Source of the DNA: Aricia agestis
Taxonomy: Eukaryota; Arthropoda; Insecta; Lepidoptera; Lycaenidae
Reading direction: 5' to 3'
DNA: 64,000 nt
NCBI RefSeq assembly: GCF_905147365.1
Contig: NC_056415.1
Coordinates: forward strand, 12,356,001 to 12,420,000
The notes under the pieces are model-generated. The model was not told the DNA's origin. It worked only from the letters and a program-made list of their open reading frames with translations, and made no database searches. Position numbers and translations under genes: made by a program. Each line of letters begins with the position of its first letter. Positions within the stretch are counted from its first letter, which is position 1. Positions 27,501-31,599 of this stretch are shown in pieces.

Positions 27501-29526
27501 GATGTCGATTGCATGCTTGATAAATTATAGCAGAATGATCTCGGGGTCAAAATCCTTGGTGTCCAAATGGTCCTAAAACCTTTTGTTTCCGAACAATATC
27601 AGACCAAATGGCATATCAGTAACGGTCAGCGGTGACGTCACTCCCAACCTTTACACCTACGGGCACTCGGAGTGGTAAGCGTAGGTGCATAAATCGAAAC
27701 GCTGTGAAAATGTAGGACGCTAGTATTCTCTACAGTCATAACTTCTTTGCACAGAAATTCGTTTATCGCGCAACAACTGTAAAATCCACACTATGGCATC
27801 CATTACACGCTCATGCAAGCGACAGTCAATTCCGTCAATCATGAATTATGTTTGACTGATGGTGACTGATGGACTGACGAATGATATTAGATGGTCACTC
27901 AATTGTATTCAGTTTTATGTCAGTCAAAGCCAACATTTTCAAAGGTATACGTTTCTAATTTTTTTCCTATTTTGTCAGATGTGACAACAGTCACTCAAAA
28001 TTCGTGACTGATGGTTGCATGAAGCAAAAACCAAGACATCCAGCTGTTCGTCAATCAACTTCATGCAACGGTTGCAACCGTCTGTCACGCTCTTACACGG
28101 TAGGTTATCCATCAGTTACAGCCATGACTGTGGTAAAACTGACAGCAAAACCTACCGTGTAATGGACGCCTAATATTATAAATGAGAAAATGTTTGTCTG
28201 GCTGTTACTTCTTCACACATAGACCGCTAGGCGCCTACCACACGTGCATGCTTGACCACAGTTTTCCTGGCGCATGCTTCTCGCATGAAAAGACGGAAGA
28301 CTGACTTATCTACCACAGTCGCAATTACGCGAGGCAGATTATCCAAAAAAAAATGCGATAAATGTTTGGTTAAATACTTATTTTTCTGTCTGTTACCACA
28401 CAGCACAGTTATGCATGCGGAAGCCACATTCTTGCCGAGATCGACACCTTAACCGATTTTGATGCTTGGCATAGAGATACTTTGAGCCCCGAGAACGGCT
28501 TTAGTACACTTTATTCCGGAAAAATGTATGGTTCTCGCGCGATAAACGAGTTTCAGCGCAACATCTAGTTTTGATATAAAACCTTTCCATTTATTTCCTT
28601 TCCGAGATTCTAAATATCTAAATACCTTTTATTCCATTTCTTTAAGCATAAAGAGTTCTGACTTCTGAGAGTTGTTATGGACAGGGCCTACAGGCCCTGT
28701 CCATAACAACTCTCAAAGTCTGAAAATGTCTGTATAGACTACAGTCTATACCGACATTTTCAGACTTTCGCATTTATAATTTAAGTATGGATGATAATTG
28801 CATCAGTATAATTAATAGTCGCATGGTATGAAAACGAACGTTTCACTACGCTTAACTTTATACAAAACACGATATAGCCTAATGGTATGAAATTAGAAAT
28901 TCTTAAAAAATAATTACATATCTGCATGACAATAGCTTATTTATCTACATGTGTTTCAGTAAAAAAAAGACATGTGTTCCATATTAATTTACCACCCTAA
29001 CCATGAAAATAGTGAAAATACCATGACGAACGGTGATTAAAATTCCGATGGGACACTTAGCAGTATGATAGAAACCGTATTAATGTAATTCACTTTTAGT
29101 GACTTTCAAAAAGGGAAGAGGTTCTATATTATATTCGGCTGTATATTTTTTGCACGTTCAATAATAACTTTGCCGTTTGTGGACCGATTTTCAAAATTAT
29201 TTTTATATCATACAGACTTCAATCCGTACTTGGTACCATATTTACAAAAGTGGTGATCTAAAGATCCGTAACGAAAAAAGTTGAAATCACTATAGGTTTT
29301 GGTATAATTCGATCGAAAGTTCTTGAAAATTATAATAAAACACTCGGCCAAGGTTGTTTATTATGTAGGGCACTGTCTCGCACAGCTCTACTCAGTAGGT
29401 GTATCAAGGCATTCAAGGCCCTTACCTCTGTTTTAGACGCAGTCTGTGGTCGTGTAGCCGCACGTCCCCGGTATTCTCGATACCGTCCATGATGTTCGTC
29501 GAACGTTTGTTCTCCCCGACCACCAT
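41..29526 (-). CDS. Nuak: NUAK-family Ser/Thr protein kinase with giant C-terminal tail (26 exons, 3' end outside window)
   Basis: This is an LKB1-activated AMPK-related kinase. Known NUAKs act on actomyosin, adhesion and polarity through the PP1-MYPT phosphatase. The kinase domain spans about residues 35-286: glycine loop GQGTYGKV 43-49, catalytic Lys64, helix-C Glu83, HRDLKLEN from 156, DFG 176-178, T-loop Thr191 in [16 protein letters not shown] 200-202. LYASPE separates NUAK from MARK/SIK (PYAAPE) and AMPK (NYAAPE). No UBA domain follows, as expected for NUAK. Residues about 290-2184 are Ser/Pro/Lys-rich and look disordered. I did not see the GILK PP1-binding motif of vertebrate NUAKs. 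All 25 junctions keep frame and GT-AG. Exons (minus order): 29526-29426, 25022-24823, 23371-23263, 22950-22842, 20690-20571, 19988-19856, 19284-19206, 18115-17974, 17680-17575, 17343-17217, 16898-16811, 16561-16352, 15918-15807, 14940-14851, 14274-14162, 13781-13666, 13120-13020, 11136-10980, 10311-10144, 9750-9550, 9008-8831, 7664-7567, 6424-6398, 6325-6284, 5848-5772, 3590-41. Confidence 0.93.
4840..4878. repeat. Near-perfect palindrome, 18-bp arms
   Basis: CGGATTCGAAACTATAAT is followed after 3 bases by its exact reverse complement. Unique sequence, no recognised family. Confidence 0.85.
5292..5414. repeat. Nested inverted repeat (123 bp)
   Basis: The outer arms GGTCTTTCGTG (5292) and CACGAAAGACC (to 5414) enclose an inner pair GTCAGACAGACATAT (5313) and its complement (to 5358). 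MITE-like foldback in the intron between Nuak exons 25 and 26. Confidence 0.6.
5595..5740 (+). repeat. 27-bp minisatellite beside Nuak exon 25
   Basis: About five to six imperfect copies of GCGTGAAGTTGGCAACGTTC spaced about 27 bp (copies near 5601, 5628, 5655, 5670, 5696, 5720). It lies in the intron between exons 25 and 26, ending about 30 bp from the exon 25 donor. Confidence 0.75.
5772..5848 (-). CDS. Nuak: Nuak exon 25, residues 976-1002
   Basis: Encodes [20 protein letters not shown] then QQMPR. The Trp/Phe-rich short segment stands out in an otherwise polar tail and may be a binding motif (inference). Acceptor TGTGCAG, donor GAG/GTGAGT, phase 1. A 27-bp minisatellite lies about 35 bp beyond the donor. 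Confidence 0.87.
6284..6325 (-). CDS. Nuak: Nuak microexon 24 (42 bp), residues 962-976
   Basis: A 42-base exon (acceptor CATGCAG, donor GAC/GTAAGT) adding [13 protein letters not shown], Ser/Thr-rich. Symmetric 2-2, therefore a possible cassette. It shares an almost identical acceptor context (CATGCAGC) with microexon 23, 73 bp away, which hints at a small duplication. Confidence 0.72.
6398..6424 (-). CDS. Nuak: Nuak microexon 23 (27 bp), residues 953-962
   Basis: A 27-base exon (acceptor CATGCAG, donor ATT/GTGAGT) that adds AHLPRRNL. It is symmetric 2-2, so joining exon 22 directly to exon 24 also stays in frame. It is too short to be certain without transcripts; the consensus donor and kept frame are the support. 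Confidence 0.6.
6658..6963 (-). mobile_element. hAT-type MITE copy 1
   Basis: 306-bp element in the intron between exons 22 and 23. Inverted ends read CATAAAGTTAATATACCTAG (right end; left end slightly diverged). It is flanked by an 8-bp target duplication GTCATGAC (6650-6657 and 6964-6971). It matches the copy at 49016-49310 in opposite orientation. The 8-bp duplication indicates the hAT superfamily; there is no coding capacity. Confidence 0.85.
7567..7664 (-). CDS. Nuak: Nuak exon 22, residues 921-953
   Basis: Encodes [19 protein letters not shown] then [13 protein letters not shown]. With the end of exon 21 it forms a hydrophobic segment that may be a short conserved helix in the tail. 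Acceptor CTTTTCAG, donor CAG/GTGGAT, phase 2. Confidence 0.87.
7977..8042 (-). CDS. Possible optional 66-bp exon between exons 21 and 22
   Basis: A GC-rich pocket in the intron lies between an AG (8043-8044) and a GTAGAA donor (7975-7976). It is 66 bases and open in phase 0, matching the 0-0 junction of exons 21 and 22, and would insert [20 protein letters not shown] plus MS. The polypyrimidine tract before the AG is poor. It could equally be repeat sequence that is open by chance. Confidence 0.22.
8831..9008 (-). CDS. Nuak: Nuak exon 21: RS-rich then acidic, residues 861-920
   Basis: Encodes [34 protein letters not shown], an acidic GEDDEEDEG, then a hydrophobic helix-like [16 protein letters not shown]. 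The acceptor is a tandem CAGCAG: starts at 9008 or 9005 differ by one Ser and both keep frame. Donor CGG/GTACGT, phase 0. A MITE ends only 37 bp upstream of the acceptor (9045-9215). Confidence 0.87.
9045..9215. mobile_element. MITE with ~43-bp perfect terminal inverted repeats
   Basis: Ends TACAGATAGTTCAACTCATC... and its exact complement enclose about 85 bp. Flanking TA at both ends suggests a Tc1/mariner-type TA duplication. Located 37 bp upstream of the Nuak exon 21 acceptor. Confidence 0.85.
9550..9750 (-). CDS. Nuak: Nuak exon 20, residues 794-861
   Basis: Encodes [17 protein letters not shown], then [19 protein letters not shown], the most hydrophobic patch of the tail, and a basic end [10 protein letters not shown]. 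The IPI-VEG patch resembles exon 19 ([10 protein letters not shown]), so it may be a repeated short motif (inference). Acceptor ATTACAG, donor CAG/GTACGT, symmetric 2-2. Confidence 0.86.
10144..10311 (-). CDS. Nuak: Nuak exon 19: Thr/Pro-rich, residues 738-794
   Basis: Encodes [17 protein letters not shown], then [20 protein letters not shown] and an Ala run, ending ARQSQTPI. Acceptor ATTTCAG, donor CAG/GTACAG, phase 2. Exactly 56 codons in length, so symmetric and skippable. Confidence 0.85.
10374..10490 (-). pseudogene. Orphan coding-like pocket in Nuak intron 18
   Basis: Directly after an AG (10491-10492), a GC-rich open frame of 38 codons reads [36 protein letters not shown] and stops. 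It starts in phase 0, whereas Nuak exon 18 ends in phase 2, so it cannot be spliced in as it stands. It may be a decayed alternative last exon, an exon fragment carried by the inverted repeat 10423-10526, or chance. Confidence 0.25.
10423..10526. repeat. Imperfect inverted repeat (104 bp)
   Basis: GTGTGCCCGCCGCGGCTGCC (10423) pairs with 10507-10526 with one mismatch, and CCATAGTAATCGTG (10471) pairs with 10495-10508. The left arm is split by about 28 bp. It overlaps the orphan coding-like pocket. Confidence 0.7.
10980..11136 (-). CDS. Nuak: Nuak exon 18: Pro/Ala-rich, residues 686-738
   Basis: Encodes [19 protein letters not shown], a Pro-Ala run ([12 protein letters not shown]), then [16 protein letters not shown]. 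Acceptor GTTCCAG, donor CAG/GTGAGT, phase 2. GC-rich and low-complexity. Confidence 0.85.
11301..11444. mobile_element. MITE with ~52-bp inverted repeats
   Basis: CCCCTTACTAATAAACG... and its near-exact complement ...AAGGGG, with TTA on both outer sides. A TTA duplication would fit PIF/Harbinger. In the Nuak intron before exon 18. Confidence 0.8.
11590..12735. repeat. Region with repeated TGACACGG-CCGTGTCA palindromes
   Basis: The hairpin motif TGACACGGCT[A/C]CCGTGTCA or a variant recurs near 11610, 11645, 12470, 12655 and 12700, usually followed by CGCC or CCGC and AAAAAGG. A dispersed 'ACCGACTTCCAAAAAGGAGG' repeat lies at 11985-12135. Probably one composite non-autonomous element or several insertions. 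Confidence 0.45.
12800..13010 (-). repeat. Dispersed repeat, 'CTGTCTGTTACCTCTTCAC' family
   Basis: Antisense copy: ends AACAGACAAACAGGCAGACA, then ACTTTCGCATTCATAATAAT; contains the family core GTCCCGGG and 'CAAAATCGGTTCAGCGGTTT'. Other copies: 16060-16290, 20730-20930, 21280-21600, 22335-22500, 28165-28570, 36365-36530, 59625-59825. Common lepidopteran LINE/SINE-tail-like family (from memory). Confidence 0.7.
13020..13120 (-). CDS. Nuak: Nuak exon 17, residues 652-686
   Basis: Encodes [20 protein letters not shown] then [12 protein letters not shown], probably helical. Of two nearby AG acceptors (exon start 13120 or 13110), only 13120 keeps the frame; the other meets a TAG within about eight codons. 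Donor CAG/GTAACA, phase 1. Confidence 0.85.
13189..13277. mobile_element. Small MITE (89 bp)
   Basis: TAGACGATCAATTTT...GCAATAT and its complement, with one or two mismatches; TA at both ends. Confidence 0.7.
13489..13647. mobile_element. Foldback MITE, 'TATCAGAGAAGTTGATTC' family copy 1
   Basis: Inverted ends TATC(A)GAGGAAGTTGATTC-type and CAATTTCCTCGATGGTA. Two further copies lie at 58243-58360 and 61978-62087. This copy abuts Nuak exon 16. Confidence 0.75.
13666..13781 (-). CDS. Nuak: Nuak exon 16, residues 614-652
   Basis: Encodes [20 protein letters not shown] then [10 protein letters not shown]. Acceptor ATGTGCAG, donor AAG/GTGAGA, phase 2 out. Its donor is about 20 bp from a foldback MITE (13489-13647). 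Confidence 0.86.
13806..13865. repeat. Perfect palindrome, 28-bp arms, 4-nt loop
   Basis: TCCATATTTTTTTAAAACAC... (13806-13833), loop CTTA, exact complement 13838-13865. It lies 25 bp upstream of the Nuak exon 16 acceptor. Confidence 0.9.
14162..14274 (-). CDS. Nuak: Nuak exon 15, residues 576-613
   Basis: Encodes [20 protein letters not shown] then [18 protein letters not shown]. Acceptor AATTACAG, donor CCG/GTAAGT, phase 0 out. No recognised domain. Confidence 0.86.
14851..14940 (-). CDS. Nuak: Nuak exon 14, residues 546-576
   Basis: Encodes [20 protein letters not shown] then [13 protein letters not shown] is a basophilic-kinase-type site. Acceptor GTATCAG, donor CTG/GTAATT, phase 1 in and out. 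Ninety bases, so symmetric and skippable. Confidence 0.86.
15047..15068 (+). repeat. Poly-G tract (22 G)
   Basis: Twenty-two consecutive G in a Nuak intron. It could form a quadruplex; the length is also error-prone in sequencing. Confidence 0.9.
15807..15918 (-). CDS. Nuak: Nuak exon 13, residues 509-546
   Basis: Encodes [19 protein letters not shown] then [13 protein letters not shown]. Acceptor TCTGACAG, donor TTG/GTAATA, phase 1. No recognised domain. Confidence 0.86.
16060..16290 (+). repeat. Dispersed repeat, 'CTGTCTGTTAC' family
   Basis: Begins ATAATATT...AATGCGAAAGTGTGTCTGTCTGTC and contains CGCTGAACTGATTTTGCTAA and CCCGGGAAAGGAC. Confidence 0.65.
16352..16561 (-). CDS. Nuak: Nuak exon 12: Pro/Glu/Lys-rich, residues 439-508
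   Basis: Exactly 70 codons, phase 0-0. Begins [20 protein letters not shown], then Pro-Glu-Pro-Lys repeats and a basic [12 protein letters not shown]. The 0-0 phase means skipping would keep the frame. The segment is low-complexity, with no domain. Confidence 0.87.
16811..16898 (-). CDS. Nuak: Nuak exon 11, residues 409-438
   Basis: Encodes [19 protein letters not shown] then [10 protein letters not shown]. Several Ser-Pro sites, likely disordered. Acceptor TTGTAG, donor ACC/GTGAGT, phase 0 out. Confidence 0.85.
17008..17064. repeat. Inverted repeat, 15-bp arms
   Basis: ATTTGTACTGATCAG (17008) and exact complement (17050-17064) in a Nuak intron. Confidence 0.75.
17217..17343 (-). CDS. Nuak: Nuak exon 10, residues 367-409
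   Basis: Encodes [18 protein letters not shown] then a basic segment [10 protein letters not shown]. Acceptor TTTGCAG, donor CAG/GTAATG, phase 2. No recognised domain. The basic patch could be a localisation or docking signal (inference). Confidence 0.87.
17575..17680 (-). CDS. Nuak: Nuak exon 9, residues 332-367
   Basis: Acidic and Ser-rich linker: [20 protein letters not shown], then [10 protein letters not shown]. Acceptor TTTTAG, donor GG/GTGAGT, phase 1. No recognised domain. Confidence 0.88.
17974..18115 (-). CDS. Nuak: Nuak exon 8: end of kinase domain, residues 284-331
   Basis: Opens with [20 protein letters not shown], closing the kinase domain and matching the post-kinase WVNWGY segment of NUAK. 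It then continues [12 protein letters not shown] and SVLVPDQ. Acceptor TTTAG, donor CAG/GTGAGT. Strongly GC-rich against AT-rich introns. Confidence 0.9.
18989..19146. mobile_element. MITE, 'AAAGGCGAGACCGCACT' family copy 1
   Basis: Ends ATAAAGGCGAGACCGCACT and AGTGCGTTCTCACCTTTTAT. The right end contains a further 27-bp palindrome (19108-19134). Copy 2 is at 30431-30556. Confidence 0.75.
19206..19284 (-). CDS. Nuak: Nuak exon 7: kinase helices H-I, residues 258-284
   Basis: Encodes [19 protein letters not shown] then AYICDHP, the conserved Arg-containing end of the kinase fold. The donor is CC/GTACGT. The next residues (WVN) come from exon 8 and complete the HPWVN motif. Confidence 0.92.
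19428..19738 (-). mobile_element. Poly-A SINE copy 1 (antisense)
   Basis: Poly-T plus AATGAAATAAGG marks the 3' tail, then TCACTTGATGGAAAGCAACT, GTGCGTTGCCGGCCTTTTAA, a GGGAAGGG-rich run and CGGTCGAGCCGGCCCAT. Same family as 29788-30176, 33682-33999 and 34235-34505. It lies about 115 bp past the Nuak exon 6 donor. Confidence 0.85.
19856..19988 (-). CDS. Nuak: Nuak exon 6: kinase C-lobe, residues 214-258
   Basis: Encodes [20 protein letters not shown] then [24 protein letters not shown] (helix F to helix G). The donor is CAA/GTAAGT, phase 1. An alternative GT 4 bases further on would shift the frame. A SINE starts about 115 bp downstream of the donor. Confidence 0.94.
20571..20690 (-). CDS. 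Nuak: Nuak exon 5: DFG and activation loop, residues 174-213
   Basis: Exactly 40 codons, phase 0 at both ends. Begins [10 protein letters not shown] (DFG 176-178), then [17 protein letters not shown] with Thr191 at the LKB1 site of the family, and ends GTPYIGPE. This exon carries the residues that best separate NUAK from its AMPK-related cousins. Confidence 0.96.
20730..20930 (+). repeat. Dispersed repeat, 'CTGTCTG..TTACCTCC' family
   Basis: Contains CGATTTTGCTGGGTATGAAG, CCCGGGAAAG, CGGAAAAATGTACG and the end GCGCAATGG...GGACGTC. Confidence 0.65.
21240..22345. repeat. Nested dispersed repeats with tandem 'TATAGCCTATAGCC' units
   Basis: An antisense CTGTCTG-family copy (21280-21600) is followed by three tandem divergent copies of a unit containing CCGTTTTT(C)TCCACA, ATTTCTTCGCTCCTAT, AATATAGCCTATAGCC and ATAGGCTATCTAACACTGAA. 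Related copies: 43985-44290 (antisense) and 55940-56330. A further CTGTCTG-family copy follows at 22335. Confidence 0.7.
22842..22950 (-). CDS. Nuak: Nuak exon 4: catalytic loop, residues 137-173
   Basis: Encodes [26 protein letters not shown] followed by [13 protein letters not shown] Asp158 is the catalytic base and Lys160/Asn163 are present, so the kinase should be active. Acceptor TTTTCAG, donor AAG/GTAATT. Confidence 0.95.
23094..23129. repeat. Palindrome, 16-bp arms
   Basis: TAAACAAGCATGAGAC, 4-base loop, GTCTCATACTTGTTTA; one mismatch. Confidence 0.8.
23263..23371 (-). CDS. Nuak: Nuak exon 3: kinase hinge, residues 101-137
   Basis: Encodes [20 protein letters not shown], the strand-5/hinge segment with Met112 as predicted gatekeeper, then [18 protein letters not shown]. 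Acceptor TTTTCAG, donor GAG/GTTTGT. Close to the vertebrate NUAK hinge (IIMEYASKGELYDYIS, from memory). Confidence 0.95.
24651..24776. mobile_element. Foldback element, 'TTAATCGGGACTTAACGCGA' family copy 1
   Basis: Inverted ends AAAATTAAAACTTATTGATC/GGGACT and complement, 50 bp from the Nuak exon 2 donor. Related copies at 45207-45396 and 50136-50232 share AGTCCCGAT, CGCGACTTA and GAGAAAAAGTATGTAC. Confidence 0.75.
24823..25022 (-). CDS. Nuak: Nuak exon 2: kinase N-lobe, residues 34-101
   Basis: It carries [18 protein letters not shown] (ATP-binding glycine loop), VAIKTIKK with catalytic Lys64, and [21 protein letters not shown] with helix-C Glu83. Acceptor TTTCAG and donor AAG/GTTAGT. It joins exon 1 in phase 2 to make Arg34. 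The 4.4-kb intron before it is the longest intron inside the coding region. Confidence 0.95.
25900..26488. mobile_element. MITE (~590 bp) in Nuak intron 1
   Basis: Ends AAGACCCAATTTCACCAA and TTGATGAAACTGGGTCT are inverted, with internal repeated TTAAC(A/G)GCC-type motifs. It contains the perfect palindrome 26198-26232 (17-bp arms, ACCAAATTAAAATATCA). Confidence 0.65.
27799..28165. mobile_element. Possible MITE (367 bp)
   Basis: TCCATTACACG at the left and CGTGTAATGGA at the right, with internal GACTGATGG repeats and a hairpin using ACGGTAGGTT/AACCTACCGT near the right end. Short inverted ends only. Confidence 0.4.
28165..28570 (+). repeat. Dispersed repeat, 'CTGTTACTTCTTCAC' family, interrupted
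   Basis: Start 'TAATATTATAAATGAGAAAATG', then CTGGCTGTTACTTCTTCACA; the core resumes at 28440 with CCGATTTTGATGCTTGGCAT, CGGAAAAATGTATGG and GCGCGATAAACGAG. About 200 bp of unrelated sequence splits it. Confidence 0.6.
28667..28714. repeat. Perfect palindrome A (23-bp arms)
   Basis: GAGAGTTGTTATGGACAGGG-CCT, centre AC, exact complement. Immediately followed by palindrome B. Confidence 0.92.
28715..28768. repeat. Near-perfect palindrome B (26-bp arms)
   Basis: AAAGTCTGAAAATGTC...GACT, centre AC, complement with one mismatch. It abuts palindrome A with no spacer. Confidence 0.9.
29426..29526 (-). CDS. Nuak: Nuak coding exon 1 (start codon, residues 1-34)
   Basis: ATG at 29526 lies in the good insect start context CAAAATGG, only 5 bases after a splice acceptor (TTGTTTCAG ending at 29532). 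The true exon is therefore 29426-29531 and the 5' UTR continues in an upstream exon. It encodes a short N-terminal lead ending [10 protein letters not shown] just before the kinase domain, comparable to the lead (NLKHRYE) of vertebrate NUAK. The donor is AG/GTAAGG, phase 2. A longer read-through from an upstream Met at 29560 would ignore the acceptor. Confidence 0.85.
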
Positions 29527-29787
29527 TTTGGCTGAAACAATCAAAGTAAACAATTAGCACGCTTGGCTGCTAAATGCTGTTAAATATTGCCGGCAAGAAG
29601 GAGCGCAGAAGTTCATTTATCGCGCGAGAATCGTACGTTATATACAATCTTAAATACCTTTTTCCATAAATATCCTTTTTCGGGACTAAAATATCTTCAT
29701 AACTTTTAAATCTAAAAGAAACTAGCAGGAGCAAACATATGATTATTATTGAAGACATAGAAAAAAATTTAAAACAGCATAGCATCA

Positions 29788-30176
29788 TTATACGTGGGAG
29801 AGCCATGCTTCGGCACGAATGGGCCGGCTCGACCGGAAAAATACCACGTTCTCACAGAAAACCGGCGCGAAACAGCGCTTGCGCTGTGTTTCGCCGAGTG
29901 AGTGAGTTTACCGGAGGCCCAATCCCCTAACCCCTACCCTAGTCCCTTCCCTACCCTCAACTATTCCCTTCCCTACCCTCAACTATTTCCTTCCCTACCC
30001 TCAACTATTCCCTTCCCTTCCCTTCCCTACCCTCCCCTATTACCCTATTCCCTCTTAACAGGCCGGCAACGCACTTGCAGCTCTTCTGATGCTGCGAGTG
30101 TCCATGGGCGACAGAAGTTGCTTTCCATCAGGTGAACCGTTTGCTCGATTGCCCCTTATTTCATTAAAAAAAAAAA
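29788..30176 (+). mobile_element. Poly-A SINE copy 2 (sense, longest)
   Basis: Starts TTATACGTGGGAGAGCCATG, then CGGCACGAATGGGCCGGCTC, CCGGCG(C)GAAACAGCGCTTG, long CCCTTCCCTACCC runs, GGCCGGCAACGCAC, TGCTTTCCATCAGGTGA(A)CC and ends CTTATTTCATTAAAAAA. It lies about 250 bp upstream of Nuak coding exon 1. Confidence 0.88.
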
Positions 30177-30430
30177 TCTTTGGTGTGCGATCTTGTTTTG
30201 GACTTTTGGTGCAACATGATTTATAGGTAGAGTTTAGAGTTCCAAGCTTTCTAAAACGTTTGCTTTTCTTGTTTTTATTCAAAACCAGTTGGCATATCGA
30301 ACAATGGTAAACGTCACAAGCGACTGGCTGAATGCAATCAGCTGTGACCGCCTATGTGCCCCACAATTCGTTCACTCTACATATTCTCTGCTTTCCAGTT
30401 GCCAATTTAAATATGCAACAATACCGACTC

Positions 30431-30556
30431 TAAAGGCGAGACCGCACTTAAGTGACACGACACGACGCGACACTTCACTTTCCACAGAAATGACGTTTTA
30501 CTGTCACTTGTCAGGTCCATGGAACGTGAAGTGTCGGGTAGTGCGGTCTCACCTTA
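30431..30556. mobile_element. MITE, 'AAAGGCGAGACCGCACT' family copy 2
   Basis: Ends TAAAGGCGAGACCGCACTTA and AGTGCGGTCTCACCTTA, with CACTTCACTTTCC and its complement GAACGTGAAGTG inside. Confidence 0.78.
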
Positions 30557-30636
30557 CCGAATTGAAGCCACCTCAATATCTTTTAGACATTTTTTTTATT
30601 AGCCTATGCTGTCCCACTGCTGGGCAAAGGCAACTT

Positions 30637-30712
30637 AAGCCGACCATAGACGGACCATAATATCGTGCAGTCGGTTTCGACTGCAAGATGCAGTCTGTCT
30701 ATGGCCGACCTT
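30637..30712. repeat. Foldback, ~18-bp arms
   Basis: AAGCCGACCATAGACGGAC pairs with GTCTATGGCCGACCTT; a second pairing GCAGTCGGTTTCGACTGC sits in the middle. Confidence 0.7.
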
Positions 30713-31169
30713 ATAATCGCTAATTTCGAAGTTAAATTAGAAGAATATATATGTACCATTGCGTCGCCATTCGCCAAGACGTGACATGGCGCTTGCGATG
30801 TTTAGTGACAAATTCCATACATTTTCTGGGAGCACGGCAGTGCTCCAGCCAAGCTTTTTAGCAAAGGCACGGCCGTAGCATAGTTTTCTCGAAGCGGTTC
30901 GCGGCTTTTTCACACTCCCTTTATTTTCGATGTTAACAAAGCTAGGGATTTAGAATTTCGGTGACTAGGAGCAAGTATTAAAACTAGCTTAACCTCCAAA
31001 TTACATAACATTTCGATAAATAGTTTAATAGTTACGGATGATCAAAGTTACTACATTTTGTTACTCACTGACTGACAGATCATCAAAATTCTAAGGTACT
31101 TCTAGCAGACTTAGAACCTTGAAATTTGGCAACAAGGTAGGTCGTTATCCACAATGAAAGGAAAAATTA

Positions 31170-31590
31170 TGAAACTGGCCAAGTGCGAGTCGGACTAGCG
31201 TACATAGGGTTCCGTGCCGTAAATTTGTATGAGACTTGCCCTTAAATCACAAGTTTATGTACTTTTTATTATTTATTATTAAAGTTGAAATACAATTAAG
31301 TATTTTCTGAAATTTTTAAAAACCTTACTTTTACCATTATGGATATAGAGCAAAAAAGGGCAAAAAAAACGTGTTTGTTGTATGAGACCCCCGATTAATC
31401 ATTTATTTAAATACATAATTAAATACAAAAGTACATAATTTGTAAAAAATTAAAATATCTAGCTATTGCGGTTCTCGAGATCTAGCCTCGTGATACACGG
31501 ACGGTCGACAGACAGACAGCGAGACAGCGAAGTCTAGACTCATCAGGAATAGGCTCCCGTTTTCATCCTTTGGGCAAGGAAACCTAAAAA
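31170..31590 (+). repeat. Dispersed repeat, 'GGCCAAGTGCGAGTCGGAC' family
   Basis: Starts ACTGGCCAAGTGCGAGTCGG and TAGGGTTCCGTGCCGTAAAT, and ends with GACAGACAGACAGCGAGACA and GAAACCTAAAA. Other copies or parts: 36960-37130, 46080-46480, 52010-52425. Confidence 0.7.
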
Positions 31591-31599
31591 CTGAAAAGT

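Noticed and set aside
29330..29560. Nuak start at an upstream in-frame Met (29560)
   Set aside because: That reading crosses a good splice acceptor (TTGTTTCAG), and the ATG at 29526 has the better start context.
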